DNA of 50,062 nt from Elusimicrobiota bacterium (GCA_016207645.1 JACQPH010000072.1:1-50062), one strand, 5' to 3'; positions 23,572 through 31,330 are shown, counted from the first letter of the stretch. Numbers and translations are program-made. Notes: generated from the sequence alone by a model not told the origin.

Positions 23572-25050
23572 ATGCCGAGATATTTAATTTTAGTTATCTC
23601 TTTCTTCGGTGCAGCCGACTCTATTGCGAAGACGGTTCCTTCTTCTCCACAAAGCACCATGTCCTCTATAGGCGTTCCGGTTTCGACTAAAAATCCAGAA
23701 GCGGGTCTCGCTGTAAAAGAATATCAAGAGTATCTGTCGGGGTTAGATAAATCAAGTTCAGAATCCATGTTTTCTGCTAAAAACTATTTTCGCGATCGGT
23801 TCTCCGGCAAGGATGAAGAAATTTCTGAAGCAGCACTTCGTTTGTTCATGGACTATTATTCCCAGGTCATCGCTTCAGCACAGGTATTATTCGATTCAAA
23901 ACCTGAATATGAAAAAGTTTTAGGGAGGGTTTCTCGTAACTATTGCAATGAACCTGCGAACTTTAAGTCTCACGGCTTGGCAGGTGACACGAGTCAGAGC
24001 AAGGCGGCTTTGGAACAGATGTGTAAATTCATTAATTCCGGGATCAGGTTTGCTGACGAGGAAGAAGGTACGGTAGTGCGTTTAAAGAAAGATCCAGCAT
24101 TTGTCGTAGACGTTGCTTCGAGAGTGCCTGGCGCGTATGCTTCATTCCTAAGAATGTATTACCCTGACGCCGAGTTGCCGTGGGCTAACGACGGTGGACT
24201 GGGTTTAACATGGGGACAGTTAGGGGAACGAATTTCGCGATGGGAAAAGTTTTCGCAGAGATATTCTGCTCTTCCAGAAACTGCTGAAATTATTAATCCG
24301 GCATTGGTCGATTATATCAGTGTGTTCACTGGAGAAAGCAGGCTTCCTAACACACCTGTTTTCGGACGGAACGGTGGTATTGACCCGGGTTTGAAAAAAG
24401 CTTATGAATCCTTTCTTGAAAATCATAAAGATTCGGGGTATTTTCACCGAGTAAAAGATGCTTTTGACACTTTTAAAGCGCAAGAACCTCCAAGAGATCC
24501 TGCTTTTGATGCGTTGCAATTAAAAATTACTAGCGCAAAAGAGAATGACGTTATAGAAATTCCTCCTGGACAATACAATGTGGATTTAGGGAATGGGCTG
24601 GTAATTAGAGACAAGAAAGGTTTGAAGATTATTGGGAAAAACGGCGGCGTTAGATTGATTAGTAATAGCCCAGACCTTGAAATAGTTAAAATTACCAACT
24701 CTACCGGTATAGTTCTTGATGGCCTAATGATTTTTCATACTGTGCCAGTTGGATGTTCAGCCGCCTGTATTAGCATAATGAGGTCCGAATCAATAACCAT
24801 CCAAAACTCTGATATTCACGGGAGCGGCGCCTTTGGAATAGCCGCTTGGGGATGGGATAACAAGGACATTCGTGTCTTAAGTAATAAGATTCACAACTGT
24901 TCTTCTTCCGGAGTTGAAATTCATTCTGCTGGAGGGGAAATATCCCACAACTCATTTTACGACAATAACCGTGATATAGATATCGGTAAGCCACCTAGGC
25001 AATCTAAAGATATGGAAATATCTGACAACACATTTTCTGGCAAGAAATAG
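23572..25050 (+). CDS. Exported protein with C-terminal right-handed beta-helix, AT-richer than its surroundings
   Basis: This 492-residue protein has a signal-peptide-like N-terminus (MPRYLILVISFFGAADSIAKT). A middle region of about 300 residues, mostly helical, matches nothing I recognise. Residues about 325-492 show parallel beta-helix repeats of the NosD/pectate-lyase type: IEIPPGQYNV, LVIRDKKGLKIIGK, GIVLDGLMIF, SITIQNSDIHGSGAFGIAAWG, IRVLSNKIHNCSSSGVEIHS, GEISHNSFYDNN. The domain usually binds or cleaves polysaccharide. Strong Shine-Dalgarno GAGGGGG (23562-23568). Base composition and codon use are visibly AT-richer than flanking genes, suggesting horizontal acquisition. Confidence 0.7.
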   Translation: MPRYLILVISFFGAADSIAKTVPSSPQSTMSSIGVPVSTKNPEAGLAVKEYQEYLSGLDKSSSESMFSAKNYFRDRFSGKDEEISEAALRLFMDYYSQVIASAQVLFDSKPEYEKVLGRVSRNYCNEPANFKSHGLAGDTSQSKAALEQMCKFINSGIRFADEEEGTVVRLKKDPAFVVDVASRVPGAYASFLRMYYPDAELPWANDGGLGLTWGQLGERISRWEKFSQRYSALPETAEIINPALVDYISVFTGESRLPNTPVFGRNGGIDPGLKKAYESFLENHKDSGYFHRVKDAFDTFKAQEPPRDPAFDALQLKITSAKENDVIEIPPGQYNVDLGNGLVIRDKKGLKIIGKNGGVRLISNSPDLEIVKITNSTGIVLDGLMIFHTVPVGCSAACISIMRSESITIQNSDIHGSGAFGIAAWGWDNKDIRVLSNKIHNCSSSGVEIHSAGGEISHNSFYDNNRDIDIGKPPRQSKDMEISDNTFSGKK

Positions 25051-25109
25051 ACTAATGTGCCAGCGACGCGGACTGGAGGGCATATCTGTCAGGTGCTATA
25101 TATTCTCCA

Positions 25110-25139
25110 TTGATAATATGTATCCTATGATGTATCATA
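25110..25139 (+). promoter_or_regulatory. Promoter with overlapping palindrome before the TumE/TumA-like pair
   Basis: TTGATA (25110-25115), 17-base spacer, TATCAT (25133-25138). An inverted repeat TATGAT-GT-ATCATA (25126-25139) covers the -10 box, as expected for an autoregulated toxin-antitoxin operon. ATG 25147 follows eight bases after the -10 box, so the transcript would be leaderless. Confidence 0.6.
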
Positions 25140-25146
25140 TAAACAG

Positions 25147-25251
25147 ATGAAGGCTGTCCTCTACCTGAGGCAGAAATTGACCGATGCGGATGGGGACATC
25201 CTGGATTTTCAGCGCGATGTCGCGCATTGGAAGAAGGCCAGGGGTGATTAA
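25147..25251 (+). pseudogene. Internally deleted TumE-family toxin remnant
   Basis: A 34-residue frame reads MKAVLYLRQKLTDADGDI followed by LDFQRDVAHWKKARGD. From memory of the family, the first half looks like the start of TumE-type toxins (about 100 residues) and the second like their final helix. The middle of about 60 residues seems to have been lost in frame. It starts right after a palindromic promoter, and its stop lies one base before the start of the HTH antitoxin gene, the normal toxin-antitoxin order for this family. It could instead be a genuine small leader peptide; a profile search would decide. Confidence 0.5.
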
Positions 25252-25252
25252 A

Positions 25253-25624
25253 ATGAAAGTAATGACGATAGGGATCAAGAGCGAGAAGGACGCGATGAAA
25301 GAATTTGGACGGGCTTTTGAGGCCGCGCAGAAGCGGACTCCATTCACGCCGGTTAAAGGCGCTTACCTCACAAGCCTGGAGGCCGTAAGGAATCTCCTGA
25401 CGCCGAAGCGGCTGGCTTTGGTCCATATAATCAAGGAGAAATCGCCCAGAAGCATCTACGGGCTCGCTAAGCTGGCAAACCGCAGCTTTCCGAGCGTATT
25501 AAAGGATGTGAACATCCTTTCAAAACACGGCCTGATAACACTGAGCAAAGAGAAGGAATCCCCCCGGCACACAGTGCAGCCAAGCGTAAGCTACTCCGCC
25601 ATTAATCTGTGGATCAGTCTTTAG
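25253..25624 (+). CDS. TumA/HVO_A0114-type winged-helix antitoxin or regulator
   Basis: This 123-residue protein (ATG 25253, MKVMTIGIKSEKD) resembles the HVO_A0114-type DNA-binding antitoxins. It has an N-terminal IGIKS...F segment, then SLEAVRNLLTPKRLALVHIIKEKSPRSIYGLAKLANRSFPSVLKDVNILSKHGLI forming a winged helix, and a C-terminal strand. The frame is open 23 codons further upstream, but that part overlaps the toxin remnant. Intact antitoxin beside a deleted toxin suggests decay of the module, or retention as a regulator. Confidence 0.72.
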   Translation: MKVMTIGIKSEKDAMKEFGRAFEAAQKRTPFTPVKGAYLTSLEAVRNLLTPKRLALVHIIKEKSPRSIYGLAKLANRSFPSVLKDVNILSKHGLITLSKEKESPRHTVQPSVSYSAINLWISL

Positions 25625-25794
25625 TTCCGCTCGGGGAATTACCAGTCTTCGTCCCTGGTAACCCGGCCCCGGTGCGCGAAGGCGACCCGCCGCCACTTTG
25701 GAGCAAACAAGCCGTCAGGTCAACCCGACAGACCCTTGACGGGGTGGTCTGGTATGCTGTTTACAGGTTCTGAGTTTGAAATATATTTTAAGAT

Positions 25795-25825
25795 TATGTA
25801 TAAATACATAATGTATAAATACATA
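25795..25825 (+). repeat. Two tandem copies of a 15-base palindrome before the ATPase gene
   Basis: ATGTATAAATACATA occurs twice head to tail (about 25796-25810 and 25811-25825). Each copy is itself an inverted repeat (ATGTA-TAAA-TACAT). It lies 15 bases before ATG 25840, so it may be an operator or contain the promoter. Confidence 0.65.
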
Positions 25826-25839
25826 ACAAGAAGGCGCAA

Positions 25840-26976
25840 ATGAATAATCCGTTTGTTTACGGCGAGATCGCGGTGGGGAAGGCGTTCGTGGGCAGGAAGG
25901 AAGAACTGTCCGATATCGCGCGCGGGCTGGAATCCGGCGAGCGGATATTCCTTATTTCCCCGCGTAGGTTCGGTAAAACCTCGCTTATCGTTAACCTGCT
26001 GGAGCGCCTTAGGAATAAAGGGCTGCTGACCGCCTATATAGACCTTTACAGGGCCGCTTCATTGGAACAACTGGCCGCGCTCTTCGCGGAGGAAGTGCTG
26101 CTGAAATCCGAGACCAAACTGGAAACGGTGGCCAGGCTGGCGAGGGAAATAGTTCCGCTCTTGCGGCCTAAGATCTCCGTGGACCAGGACGGACAGCTTT
26201 CAGCCGCGCTTGATATCGGGAGATCACCGGGAGAGCAGTCAGCCGCGCTCGCGGAGCTGCTTAACGCGGCCGAGAAGATCGCCAGGAGGCGCGGCAAGCG
26301 CCTTGTGATAGCGTTCGACGAGTTCCAGGAAGTGGCCGGGCTTGGCGGAGAATCGCTTGAAAAACTGATGCGTTCGGTTTTCCAGGGACACCATAATGTC
26401 TCCTATATTTTCTCCGGCTCAAAGCAACATCTTATAGAGGACATGGTAAACAACAAGAACAGGGCGTTCTACAAGCTGGGCCGCGTGCTTTTCCTTGGTA
26501 AGATCCCGGAGAAAGATTTCAGGGCCTTTATCACGGAGCGCTTTGCCGCCATAGATGCGACGGTTAACGAAGCCGCTTTCAGGCGTATTCTGTCTGAAAC
26601 CGCTTCCATTCCGTATTATGTGCAGTACCTTTGCAGTTTCCTGTGGAATAAGTGCAGGGAGGGCTCAGGGCTGTCGGAAAAGCTCGTGGCCGAAACCGCC
26701 GCGCATATAGCCGATACCCAGGCGCCTCTATATCTAGGAATGCTTGAGCATCTCACGCTAAAACAGCGGAAAATACTACAGGTCGCTTCACGTAATCCAG
26801 GTGAAAAGTTGTACTCCCACGACGTTATCGAGCGCAACAGGCTCGGCCCCGCGCCGACGGTGCAGGTCTCGCTGAACCTTCTACTCAAAAAGGGTATCCT
26901 TGAAAAAGAAAATGGCGGGTACGCCTTTTCCGATCCGTTCTTCAGGCTGTGGGTGCTTAAGAATTCTTTAACATAA
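25840..26976 (+). CDS. Archaeal-type (PF01637-like) AAA ATPase with winged-helix C-terminus
   Basis: This 378-residue STAND/AAA-like ATPase starts NPFVYGEIAVGKAFVGRKEEL, then has Walker A SPRRFGKTSL, Walker B LVIAFDEFQEV and a sensor segment YIFSGSKQHLIEDM. The C-terminus (residues about 300-375) is a winged helix (LTLKQRKILQVASRN...VQVSLNLLLKKGILEKENGGYAFSDPFFRLWV). These ATPases are patchily distributed accessory genes; function is unknown. A Shine-Dalgarno-like AAGAAGG precedes the ATG. It closes the island before tpiA. Confidence 0.85.
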   Translation: MNNPFVYGEIAVGKAFVGRKEELSDIARGLESGERIFLISPRRFGKTSLIVNLLERLRNKGLLTAYIDLYRAASLEQLAALFAEEVLLKSETKLETVARLAREIVPLLRPKISVDQDGQLSAALDIGRSPGEQSAALAELLNAAEKIARRRGKRLVIAFDEFQEVAGLGGESLEKLMRSVFQGHHNVSYIFSGSKQHLIEDMVNNKNRAFYKLGRVLFLGKIPEKDFRAFITERFAAIDATVNEAAFRRILSETASIPYYVQYLCSFLWNKCREGSGLSEKLVAETAAHIADTQAPLYLGMLEHLTLKQRKILQVASRNPGEKLYSHDVIERNRLGPAPTVQVSLNLLLKKGILEKENGGYAFSDPFFRLWVLKNSLT

Positions 26977-27004
26977 ATCCGCCGCCTCCCTTAACCCCAA
27001 GATT

Positions 27005-27012
27005 TGTATAAT
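27005..27012 (+). promoter_or_regulatory. Possible -10 element upstream of tpiA
   Basis: TGTATAAT (27005-27012) in an AT-rich stretch 28 bases before ATG 27041, with Shine-Dalgarno AAGGAGA at 27027-27033. No convincing -35 box is visible. It could allow tpiA and the main microcompartment operon to be transcribed independently of the upstream island. Confidence 0.35.
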
Positions 27013-27040
27013 ATTTTTAAATAATTAAGGAGACCCCAAA

Positions 27041-27826
27041 ATGGCTTCAAATAAACGGGTACCGATGATAGCCGGGAATTGGAAGATGCACCTTAATTCT
27101 AAAGAGGCGGCCGACCTGGCCGCGGCTATCAGGAAGGGGCTCGATCCCGACCTGAAGCATGAAGTGCTGCTGGCTCCCACTTTCACTAATTTGCACGCGG
27201 TTAAGGCCGTGCTGGCCGGCTCTAAAATTTTCCTTTCTTCGCAGGACGTGGCCTGGGAGGAGAAAGGGGCTTTCACCGGGGCCGTTTCGCCGTCGCAGCT
27301 CATCGACGCCGGTTGCACCCACGCTATCATCGGGCACTCCGAGCGCCGCAAGATCTTCCTGGAGACCGACGAGGTCGTGAACAAGAAGGTGAAAGCCGCC
27401 ATAAAGGCCAACCTTGTGCCCGTGCTCTGCATAGGCGAAACGCTTGAAGAGCGGGAGAGCCAGAGAACCTACCGCGTCCTCGAAACCCAGCTTAACGGCG
27501 CTTTCGCCGGCATCACCGCCGCCGAGGCCTCTAAAGTCGTCATAGCTTACGAACCCGTCTGGGCTATCGGCACCGGCAAGACCGCTACCCCCGACCAGGC
27601 CCAGGACGCCCACGTTTACGTGAGGCGCCAGATGGAGCGCATCTACGGCAAACCCTACGCCGAGGCCGTGCGGTTGCTTTACGGCGGCTCGGTGAAAGCC
27701 GACAATGTCGACGAACTGATGGCCCAGCCCGACATAGACGGCGCGCTGGTCGGCGGGGAAAGCCTCAAGTCCGACAAGTTCCTGCGCGTGATACATTTCC
27801 AGGCGGTGCTGAAAGGCAGGGTATAG
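27041..27826 (+). CDS. tpiA: Triosephosphate isomerase
   Basis: This 261-residue TIM barrel has the catalytic lysine in GNWKMH, the catalytic histidine in AIIGHSERR, the catalytic glutamate in AYEPVWAIGTGKTA and the phosphate loop LYGGSVKADN. It interconverts glyceraldehyde-3-phosphate and dihydroxyacetone phosphate. Length and motifs are those of an ordinary housekeeping enzyme, and no encapsulation peptide is present. It sits 29 bases ahead of pduL as the apparent first gene of the main microcompartment operon, where it would handle the glyceraldehyde-3-phosphate released by DeoC. Confidence 0.96.
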   Translation: MASNKRVPMIAGNWKMHLNSKEAADLAAAIRKGLDPDLKHEVLLAPTFTNLHAVKAVLAGSKIFLSSQDVAWEEKGAFTGAVSPSQLIDAGCTHAIIGHSERRKIFLETDEVVNKKVKAAIKANLVPVLCIGETLEERESQRTYRVLETQLNGAFAGITAAEASKVVIAYEPVWAIGTGKTATPDQAQDAHVYVRRQMERIYGKPYAEAVRLLYGGSVKADNVDELMAQPDIDGALVGGESLKSDKFLRVIHFQAVLKGRV

Positions 27827-27846
27827 GGTAGAGGGTTTAGGGCAGA
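27822..27846 (+). repeat. GGGTAGAGGGTTTAGGG-type intergenic repeat, copy 1
   Basis: The segment TATAGGGTAGAGGGTTTAG continuing into GGCAGA fills the gap between tpiA and pduL. The same sequence appears in opposite orientation at 43219-43246, there with one extra TTTAGGG unit. Confidence 0.6.
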
Positions 27847-27855
27847 AGTAATTTA

Positions 27856-28488
27856 ATGGACGAGAAGCTGCTTAAAGAGATCTTGGAAGACCTGAAACTC
27901 CGGCAGGAGCGCTCCAACGCGCCCGTGCCGGTGGGTATTTCCAACCGGCACGTGCACCTGACCAGGGAAGATTTCAAAACCCTCTTCGGCCGGGACGCGG
28001 AAGACACGCAGTTCAAGCCGGTGAAGCAGCCGGGCCAGTACGCCTGCAACGAGCGGGTTGCGGTAGAGGGGCCCAAGGGCGCTCTCAAGGACGTGCGGAT
28101 GATCGGCCCCTACCGGAAATACAGCCAGGTGGAGGTGTCGCTCGGCGACGCGCGCCGCCTGGGCGTGGAACCGCCGATCCGGGACTCCGGCAAGCTGGAC
28201 AATTCCCCGGGCATCAGGCTCGCGGGGCCGAAAGGCTCGGTCACGCTAAAGCGGGGCGTGATCCTGTCCAAGCGGCATATCCATTTCAACGTGAAGGAAG
28301 GCGCCGCGTACAAGGTGAAGGACGGCCAGGAAGTGCGTGTGCTCTGCGGCGCCGGCACCGAGCGCGAGACCATATACGAGCGCGTGCTGTGCCGCGTCTC
28401 CGACGCCTACTCCCTGGAGCTGCACCTGGACGTGGAAGAAGCCAACGCCGCCGGGCTCAGGAACGGGGACGCGACGTTCATAGTCTGA
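27856..28488 (+). CDS. pduL: Phosphate propanoyl/acetyltransferase PduL
   Basis: This 210-residue protein has the two PduL beta-barrel domains with zinc-binding histidines: SNRHVHLT near residue 30 and SKRHIHFN near residue 139. Conserved segments VKQPGQYACNERV, IGPYRKYSQVEVS and IRDSGKLDNSPGI are present. PduL converts acyl-CoA and phosphate to acyl phosphate inside metabolosomes and recycles CoA. The N-terminal 17 residues (MDEKLLKEILEDLKLRQ) form an amphipathic helix like an encapsulation peptide. With DeoC producing acetaldehyde, its substrate here is probably acetyl-CoA. Confidence 0.94.
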   Translation: MDEKLLKEILEDLKLRQERSNAPVPVGISNRHVHLTREDFKTLFGRDAEDTQFKPVKQPGQYACNERVAVEGPKGALKDVRMIGPYRKYSQVEVSLGDARRLGVEPPIRDSGKLDNSPGIRLAGPKGSVTLKRGVILSKRHIHFNVKEGAAYKVKDGQEVRVLCGAGTERETIYERVLCRVSDAYSLELHLDVEEANAAGLRNGDATFIV

Positions 28489-28527
28489 ATTTTGGTAATT
28501 TAAGCGGTAGTTTTAAAGGAGGATACA

Positions 28528-28812
28528 ATGGACGCACTTGGAATGATAGAGACTAAGGGCCTGGTGGCCTGCGTGGAAGCGGCCGACGCCGCCGTGAAAG
28601 CCGCCAATGTCAAAATTGTCGGCTACGAGAAGGTGGGGTCCGGCCTGGTGACCATCCTTTTCCGGGGCGAAGTCGCCGCCTGCCGCGCCGCCTGCGACTC
28701 CGGCGCCGCCGCCGCCCAGAAAGTGGGCGAACTGGTCAGCGTGCACGTGATACCGCAGCCCCACGGCGACCTGGAAGGCAGGCTGCCGATAAGCGAGAAC
28801 AGGAAGAAATAG
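28528..28812 (+). CDS. Hexameric microcompartment shell protein (BMC-H) 1
   Basis: This 94-residue single BMC domain is PduA-like: [26 protein letters not shown], the pore loop EKVGSGLV, and the C-terminal [12 protein letters not shown]. The Gly-Ser-Gly pore loop predicts a small polar channel suitable for metabolites. Shine-Dalgarno AAAGGAGG precedes the ATG. It is followed by a 100-base gap containing a hairpin, then by a pentamer gene. Confidence 0.95.
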   Translation: MDALGMIETKGLVACVEAADAAVKAANVKIVGYEKVGSGLVTILFRGEVAACRAACDSGAAAAQKVGELVSVHVIPQPHGDLEGRLPISENRKK

Positions 28813-28817
28813 TTTAA

Positions 28818-28893
28818 GAGTCCAGGGTCGGGAGTCGGGGAAATTATTAAAATTTCCCCATTCCGCCGGACTCTCGACTCATGACTCCCGACT
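28818..28893 (+). promoter_or_regulatory. Intercistronic hairpin between BMC-H 1 and BMC-P 1
   Basis: Inner stem GGGGAAATT (28837-28845) pairs with AATTTCCCC (28851-28859) around loop ATTAA. An adjoining stem GTCGGGAGTC (28827-28836) pairs perfectly with GACTCCCGAC (28883-28892), leaving a 23-base bulge. There is no T-run, so it is unlikely to be a simple terminator; it may set RNA stability or reduce read-through. Confidence 0.6.
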
Positions 28894-28910
28894 GCCGTTC
28901 CGGAGGTTTT

Positions 28911-29219
28911 ATGCTTTTTGCACGAGTAGTGGGTAATGTGGTCTGCACCCGCAAGGACGACAAGCTTGTGGGTACCAAGCTGTTGATGGTGCAGCCGGTG
29001 GGCCTGGACGACAAGCCGCGCGGCAATACGCTGGTCGGCATTGACGCCGTCGGGGCCGGCACCGGCGAACTGGTGCTGCTCGTCCAGGGGTCCAGCGCGC
29101 GCCAGACCTCTAAGACCGAGAACACCCCGGTGGACTGCACTATTTTCGCCATCGTGGACACCATCGAGAAGGAAGGCAAAGTGATGTTCAGGAAATCCGT
29201 AGATAAGATGACCGCCTGA
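28911..29219 (+). CDS. Pentameric microcompartment vertex protein (BMC-P, EutN/CcmL family) 1
   Basis: This 102-residue protein has the EutN/CcmL pattern: ARVVGNVVCTRKDDKLVGTKLLMVQPVG, GIDAVGAGTGELVLLVQGSSAR, TIFAIVD. Pentamers cap the twelve vertices of the shell. I start it at ATG 28911, which follows a Shine-Dalgarno site (GGAGG, 28902-28906), rather than at an in-frame ATG ten codons upstream inside the hairpin. A short charged C-terminal tail (KEGKVMFRKSVDKMTA) extends beyond the usual domain. Confidence 0.93.
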   Translation: MLFARVVGNVVCTRKDDKLVGTKLLMVQPVGLDDKPRGNTLVGIDAVGAGTGELVLLVQGSSARQTSKTENTPVDCTIFAIVDTIEKEGKVMFRKSVDKMTA

Positions 29220-29295
29220 GGCGCATAGCGCTTGATACGGCAGGCCCAGAGGGCTCGCCGCCTGACCGGCGGCCTTGCGGTAAGACGGAGTTTAT

Positions 29296-30711
29296 ATGCC
29301 CATAAGCGAAGAAGAATTGAAAAAAATAGTAGCCGAGGTGGTCAAGAACCTCGCGCCGCAGGCCGAAGCCGCCGCCGCCGGCTCTTCGGGCGGGCCGGTG
29401 TTCGACACCGTGGACGAAGCCGTTAACGCGGCCGAAGCCGTCCAGCCGGCTTTCCAGGAACTGGGCCTCAAGGCCCGCGAGAAGATCATAGCCGCGATGC
29501 GCGAGACCTCCCGCGCCAACGCCAGGCGCTGGGCCGAACTGGCCGTGAACGAGACGGGCATGGGCCGCGTGGCCGACAAGGTGCTCAAGAACCTGGTCTG
29601 CGCGGACAATACCCCCGGCGTGGAAGACCTCCGCGCCATGGCCTATACCGGCGACAAGGGCCTGGCCCTCGTGGAGTACGCCCCTTTCGGCGTCGTAGCC
29701 GCCATCACCCCTTCCACCAACGCCGTGGCTACTATCATAAGCAATGCCATAGGAATTATTTCGGCGGGAAATTCCGTCGTCTTCTCGCCGCATCCGGCGG
29801 CCAAGGGCTGCGTGGCGGACGCCGTGCGCCTGCTGGATCAGGCCATAGTGTCCGCGGGGGGCCCGGCCAATCTGATCACTACCATGGCCAAGCCCACCCA
29901 GGAAGTCACCAAGCAGCTTTTATGCCATCCGAAGGGCCGCATGAATATCGTTACCGGCGGCCCGGCTATAGTTAAAGTCGCGATGACGGCCGGCAAAGCC
30001 TGCAAAACCATAGCCGCCGGCCCCGGCAACCCGCCCATCGTGGTGGACGAAACCGCCGTTTTCCCCGACTGCGCCGCCGAGATAATAACAGGCTGCGGTT
30101 TCGACAATAACGTGCTTTGCATTGCGGAGAAGGAAGTTATAGTCACCGAGGCGGCCCGCGGGCGCTTCCTGGAGGCCATGCGCAGGGACCACCGCGCCCA
30201 TGAGCTTACCAAAGAGCAGATGGAGAAGCTCTCGAAGCTCGCCATCCTGGAGGCCGGCCCCGAGCCCAAGGTGAACCGCGACTTCATCGGCAAGAACCCT
30301 TCCGTGATCGCCAGGTCCATAGGCCTGAACCTTTCCGACGAGGTGCGCGTGCTCTGGGCGGAAGTGCCCAACGACCATCCCTTCGTGGTGAGCGAACAGC
30401 TCATGCCGGTGCTGCCGGTAACGGTTTCGCGCGACATAGACGCCGCCATCGAACTTGCCTCCGCCGTTGAAGGCGGGCACCACCATACGGCGGGCATGTA
30501 TTCCACTAACATCAAGAATATGACGAAGATGAGCCGCCGGATGGCCTGCTCGATCTTCGTGAAGAACGGCTGCACGCTGCACGGGCTGGGGCTCGGCGAG
30601 GGCTACGCCTCCATGTCCATAGGCACGCCCACCGGCGACGGCATCACCAAGACCAGCCATTTCGCGCGGCCGCTGCAGTGCAGCGTGGTAGGAGACTTCA
30701 GGATAGCGTAA
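29296..30711 (+). CDS. CoA-acylating aldehyde dehydrogenase (PduP/EutE type), encapsulated
   Basis: This 471-residue protein oxidises an aldehyde to acyl-CoA with NAD. The N-terminal 20 residues (MPISEEELKKIVAEVVKNLA) form an amphipathic encapsulation helix, followed by an Ala/Gly linker. The catalytic cysteine is Cys275 in GFDNNVLCIAEK; the NAD-binding region includes FGVVAAITPSTNAVATII. These features match PduP and EutE and not ordinary aldehyde dehydrogenases. Given the neighbouring DeoC, the natural substrate is probably acetaldehyde. It is the signature core enzyme of the metabolosome. Confidence 0.95.
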   Translation: MPISEEELKKIVAEVVKNLAPQAEAAAAGSSGGPVFDTVDEAVNAAEAVQPAFQELGLKAREKIIAAMRETSRANARRWAELAVNETGMGRVADKVLKNLVCADNTPGVEDLRAMAYTGDKGLALVEYAPFGVVAAITPSTNAVATIISNAIGIISAGNSVVFSPHPAAKGCVADAVRLLDQAIVSAGGPANLITTMAKPTQEVTKQLLCHPKGRMNIVTGGPAIVKVAMTAGKACKTIAAGPGNPPIVVDETAVFPDCAAEIITGCGFDNNVLCIAEKEVIVTEAARGRFLEAMRRDHRAHELTKEQMEKLSKLAILEAGPEPKVNRDFIGKNPSVIARSIGLNLSDEVRVLWAEVPNDHPFVVSEQLMPVLPVTVSRDIDAAIELASAVEGGHHHTAGMYSTNIKNMTKMSRRMACSIFVKNGCTLHGLGLGEGYASMSIGTPTGDGITKTSHFARPLQCSVVGDFRIA

Positions 30712-30767
30712 AGAACGGACCGGGAGCCGGGGATCGAAGATCGGAACAGCGGGAGTGAGGAGAATTT

Positions 30768-31316
30768 ATGCAGGCAAATATAGCGCTCGGACTTATTGAA
30801 ACCTCGTCGATAGCCAGGGGCATCGAGCTCCTGGACGCCATGTGCAAGACCGCGGGCGTGAAGCCCGAACTGCACCAGGCCATCTCCAAAGGGAAATACA
30901 TCATCGTCATCTCGGGCCCGCTGGGCGAGGTGGAATCCGCCCTGGCCAAAGGCCGGGAGGCAGGCGGCAATACCGTCGTCGCCGCCCACCTCATCCGCAA
31001 CGTGCATGCCGGCGCCCTGGCCGCCCTGAACAAGAAAGTGAAAGCTGAGAAGCTGGAGGCTGTCGGCATCGTCGAGACAAAAGAAGCTTTGCCCGCCCTG
31101 TTCGCCGCCGACGCGGCGGCCAAGGCCGCTTTCGTCCACGTGGCCGAAGTGAACACCGGCAAGGGCATCGGCGGGAAGGGTTATTTCACTGTTGTGGGCG
31201 AGCCCGGCGCGGTCCGCACCGCCGTTTCCGCCGGCGTGAAGGCCATAGGCGAGGACGCCGTAGTGAGCCGCATAGTCATCCCCAACGCGCACGAGCATCT
31301 CGGCGCGGCGATATAG
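30768..31316 (+). CDS. Trimeric microcompartment shell protein (BMC-T) 2
   Basis: This 182-residue protein has two BMC domains (LGLIETSSIARGIELLDAM and VGIVETKEALPALFAADAAAKAA), each followed by a pore loop (ISKGKYIIVISGP and GKGIGGKGYFTVVGEP). It lacks the cysteine found at the pore of the PduT-like protein, so it is probably a plain metabolite channel. Shine-Dalgarno GAGGAG precedes the ATG. The gap before it contains another G-rich intergenic stretch. Confidence 0.92.
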   Translation: MQANIALGLIETSSIARGIELLDAMCKTAGVKPELHQAISKGKYIIVISGPLGEVESALAKGREAGGNTVVAAHLIRNVHAGALAALNKKVKAEKLEAVGIVETKEALPALFAADAAAKAAFVHVAEVNTGKGIGGKGYFTVVGEPGAVRTAVSAGVKAIGEDAVVSRIVIPNAHEHLGAAI

Positions 31317-31330
31317 CATAGGAGCTTTTT

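Noticed and set aside
23490-23690. 66-codon frame after the MazE-like gene, considered as a MazF remnant
   Set aside because: Only a vague KRPPALL resemblance to the MazF start; it runs out of frame through the signal peptide of the next gene.
25625-25794. Gap before the tandem palindromes considered as a tRNA or attachment site
   Set aside because: No cloverleaf or TTCGAATCC-like T-arm could be built; only a CCGTCA/TGACGG inverted repeat (25712-25742) is visible.
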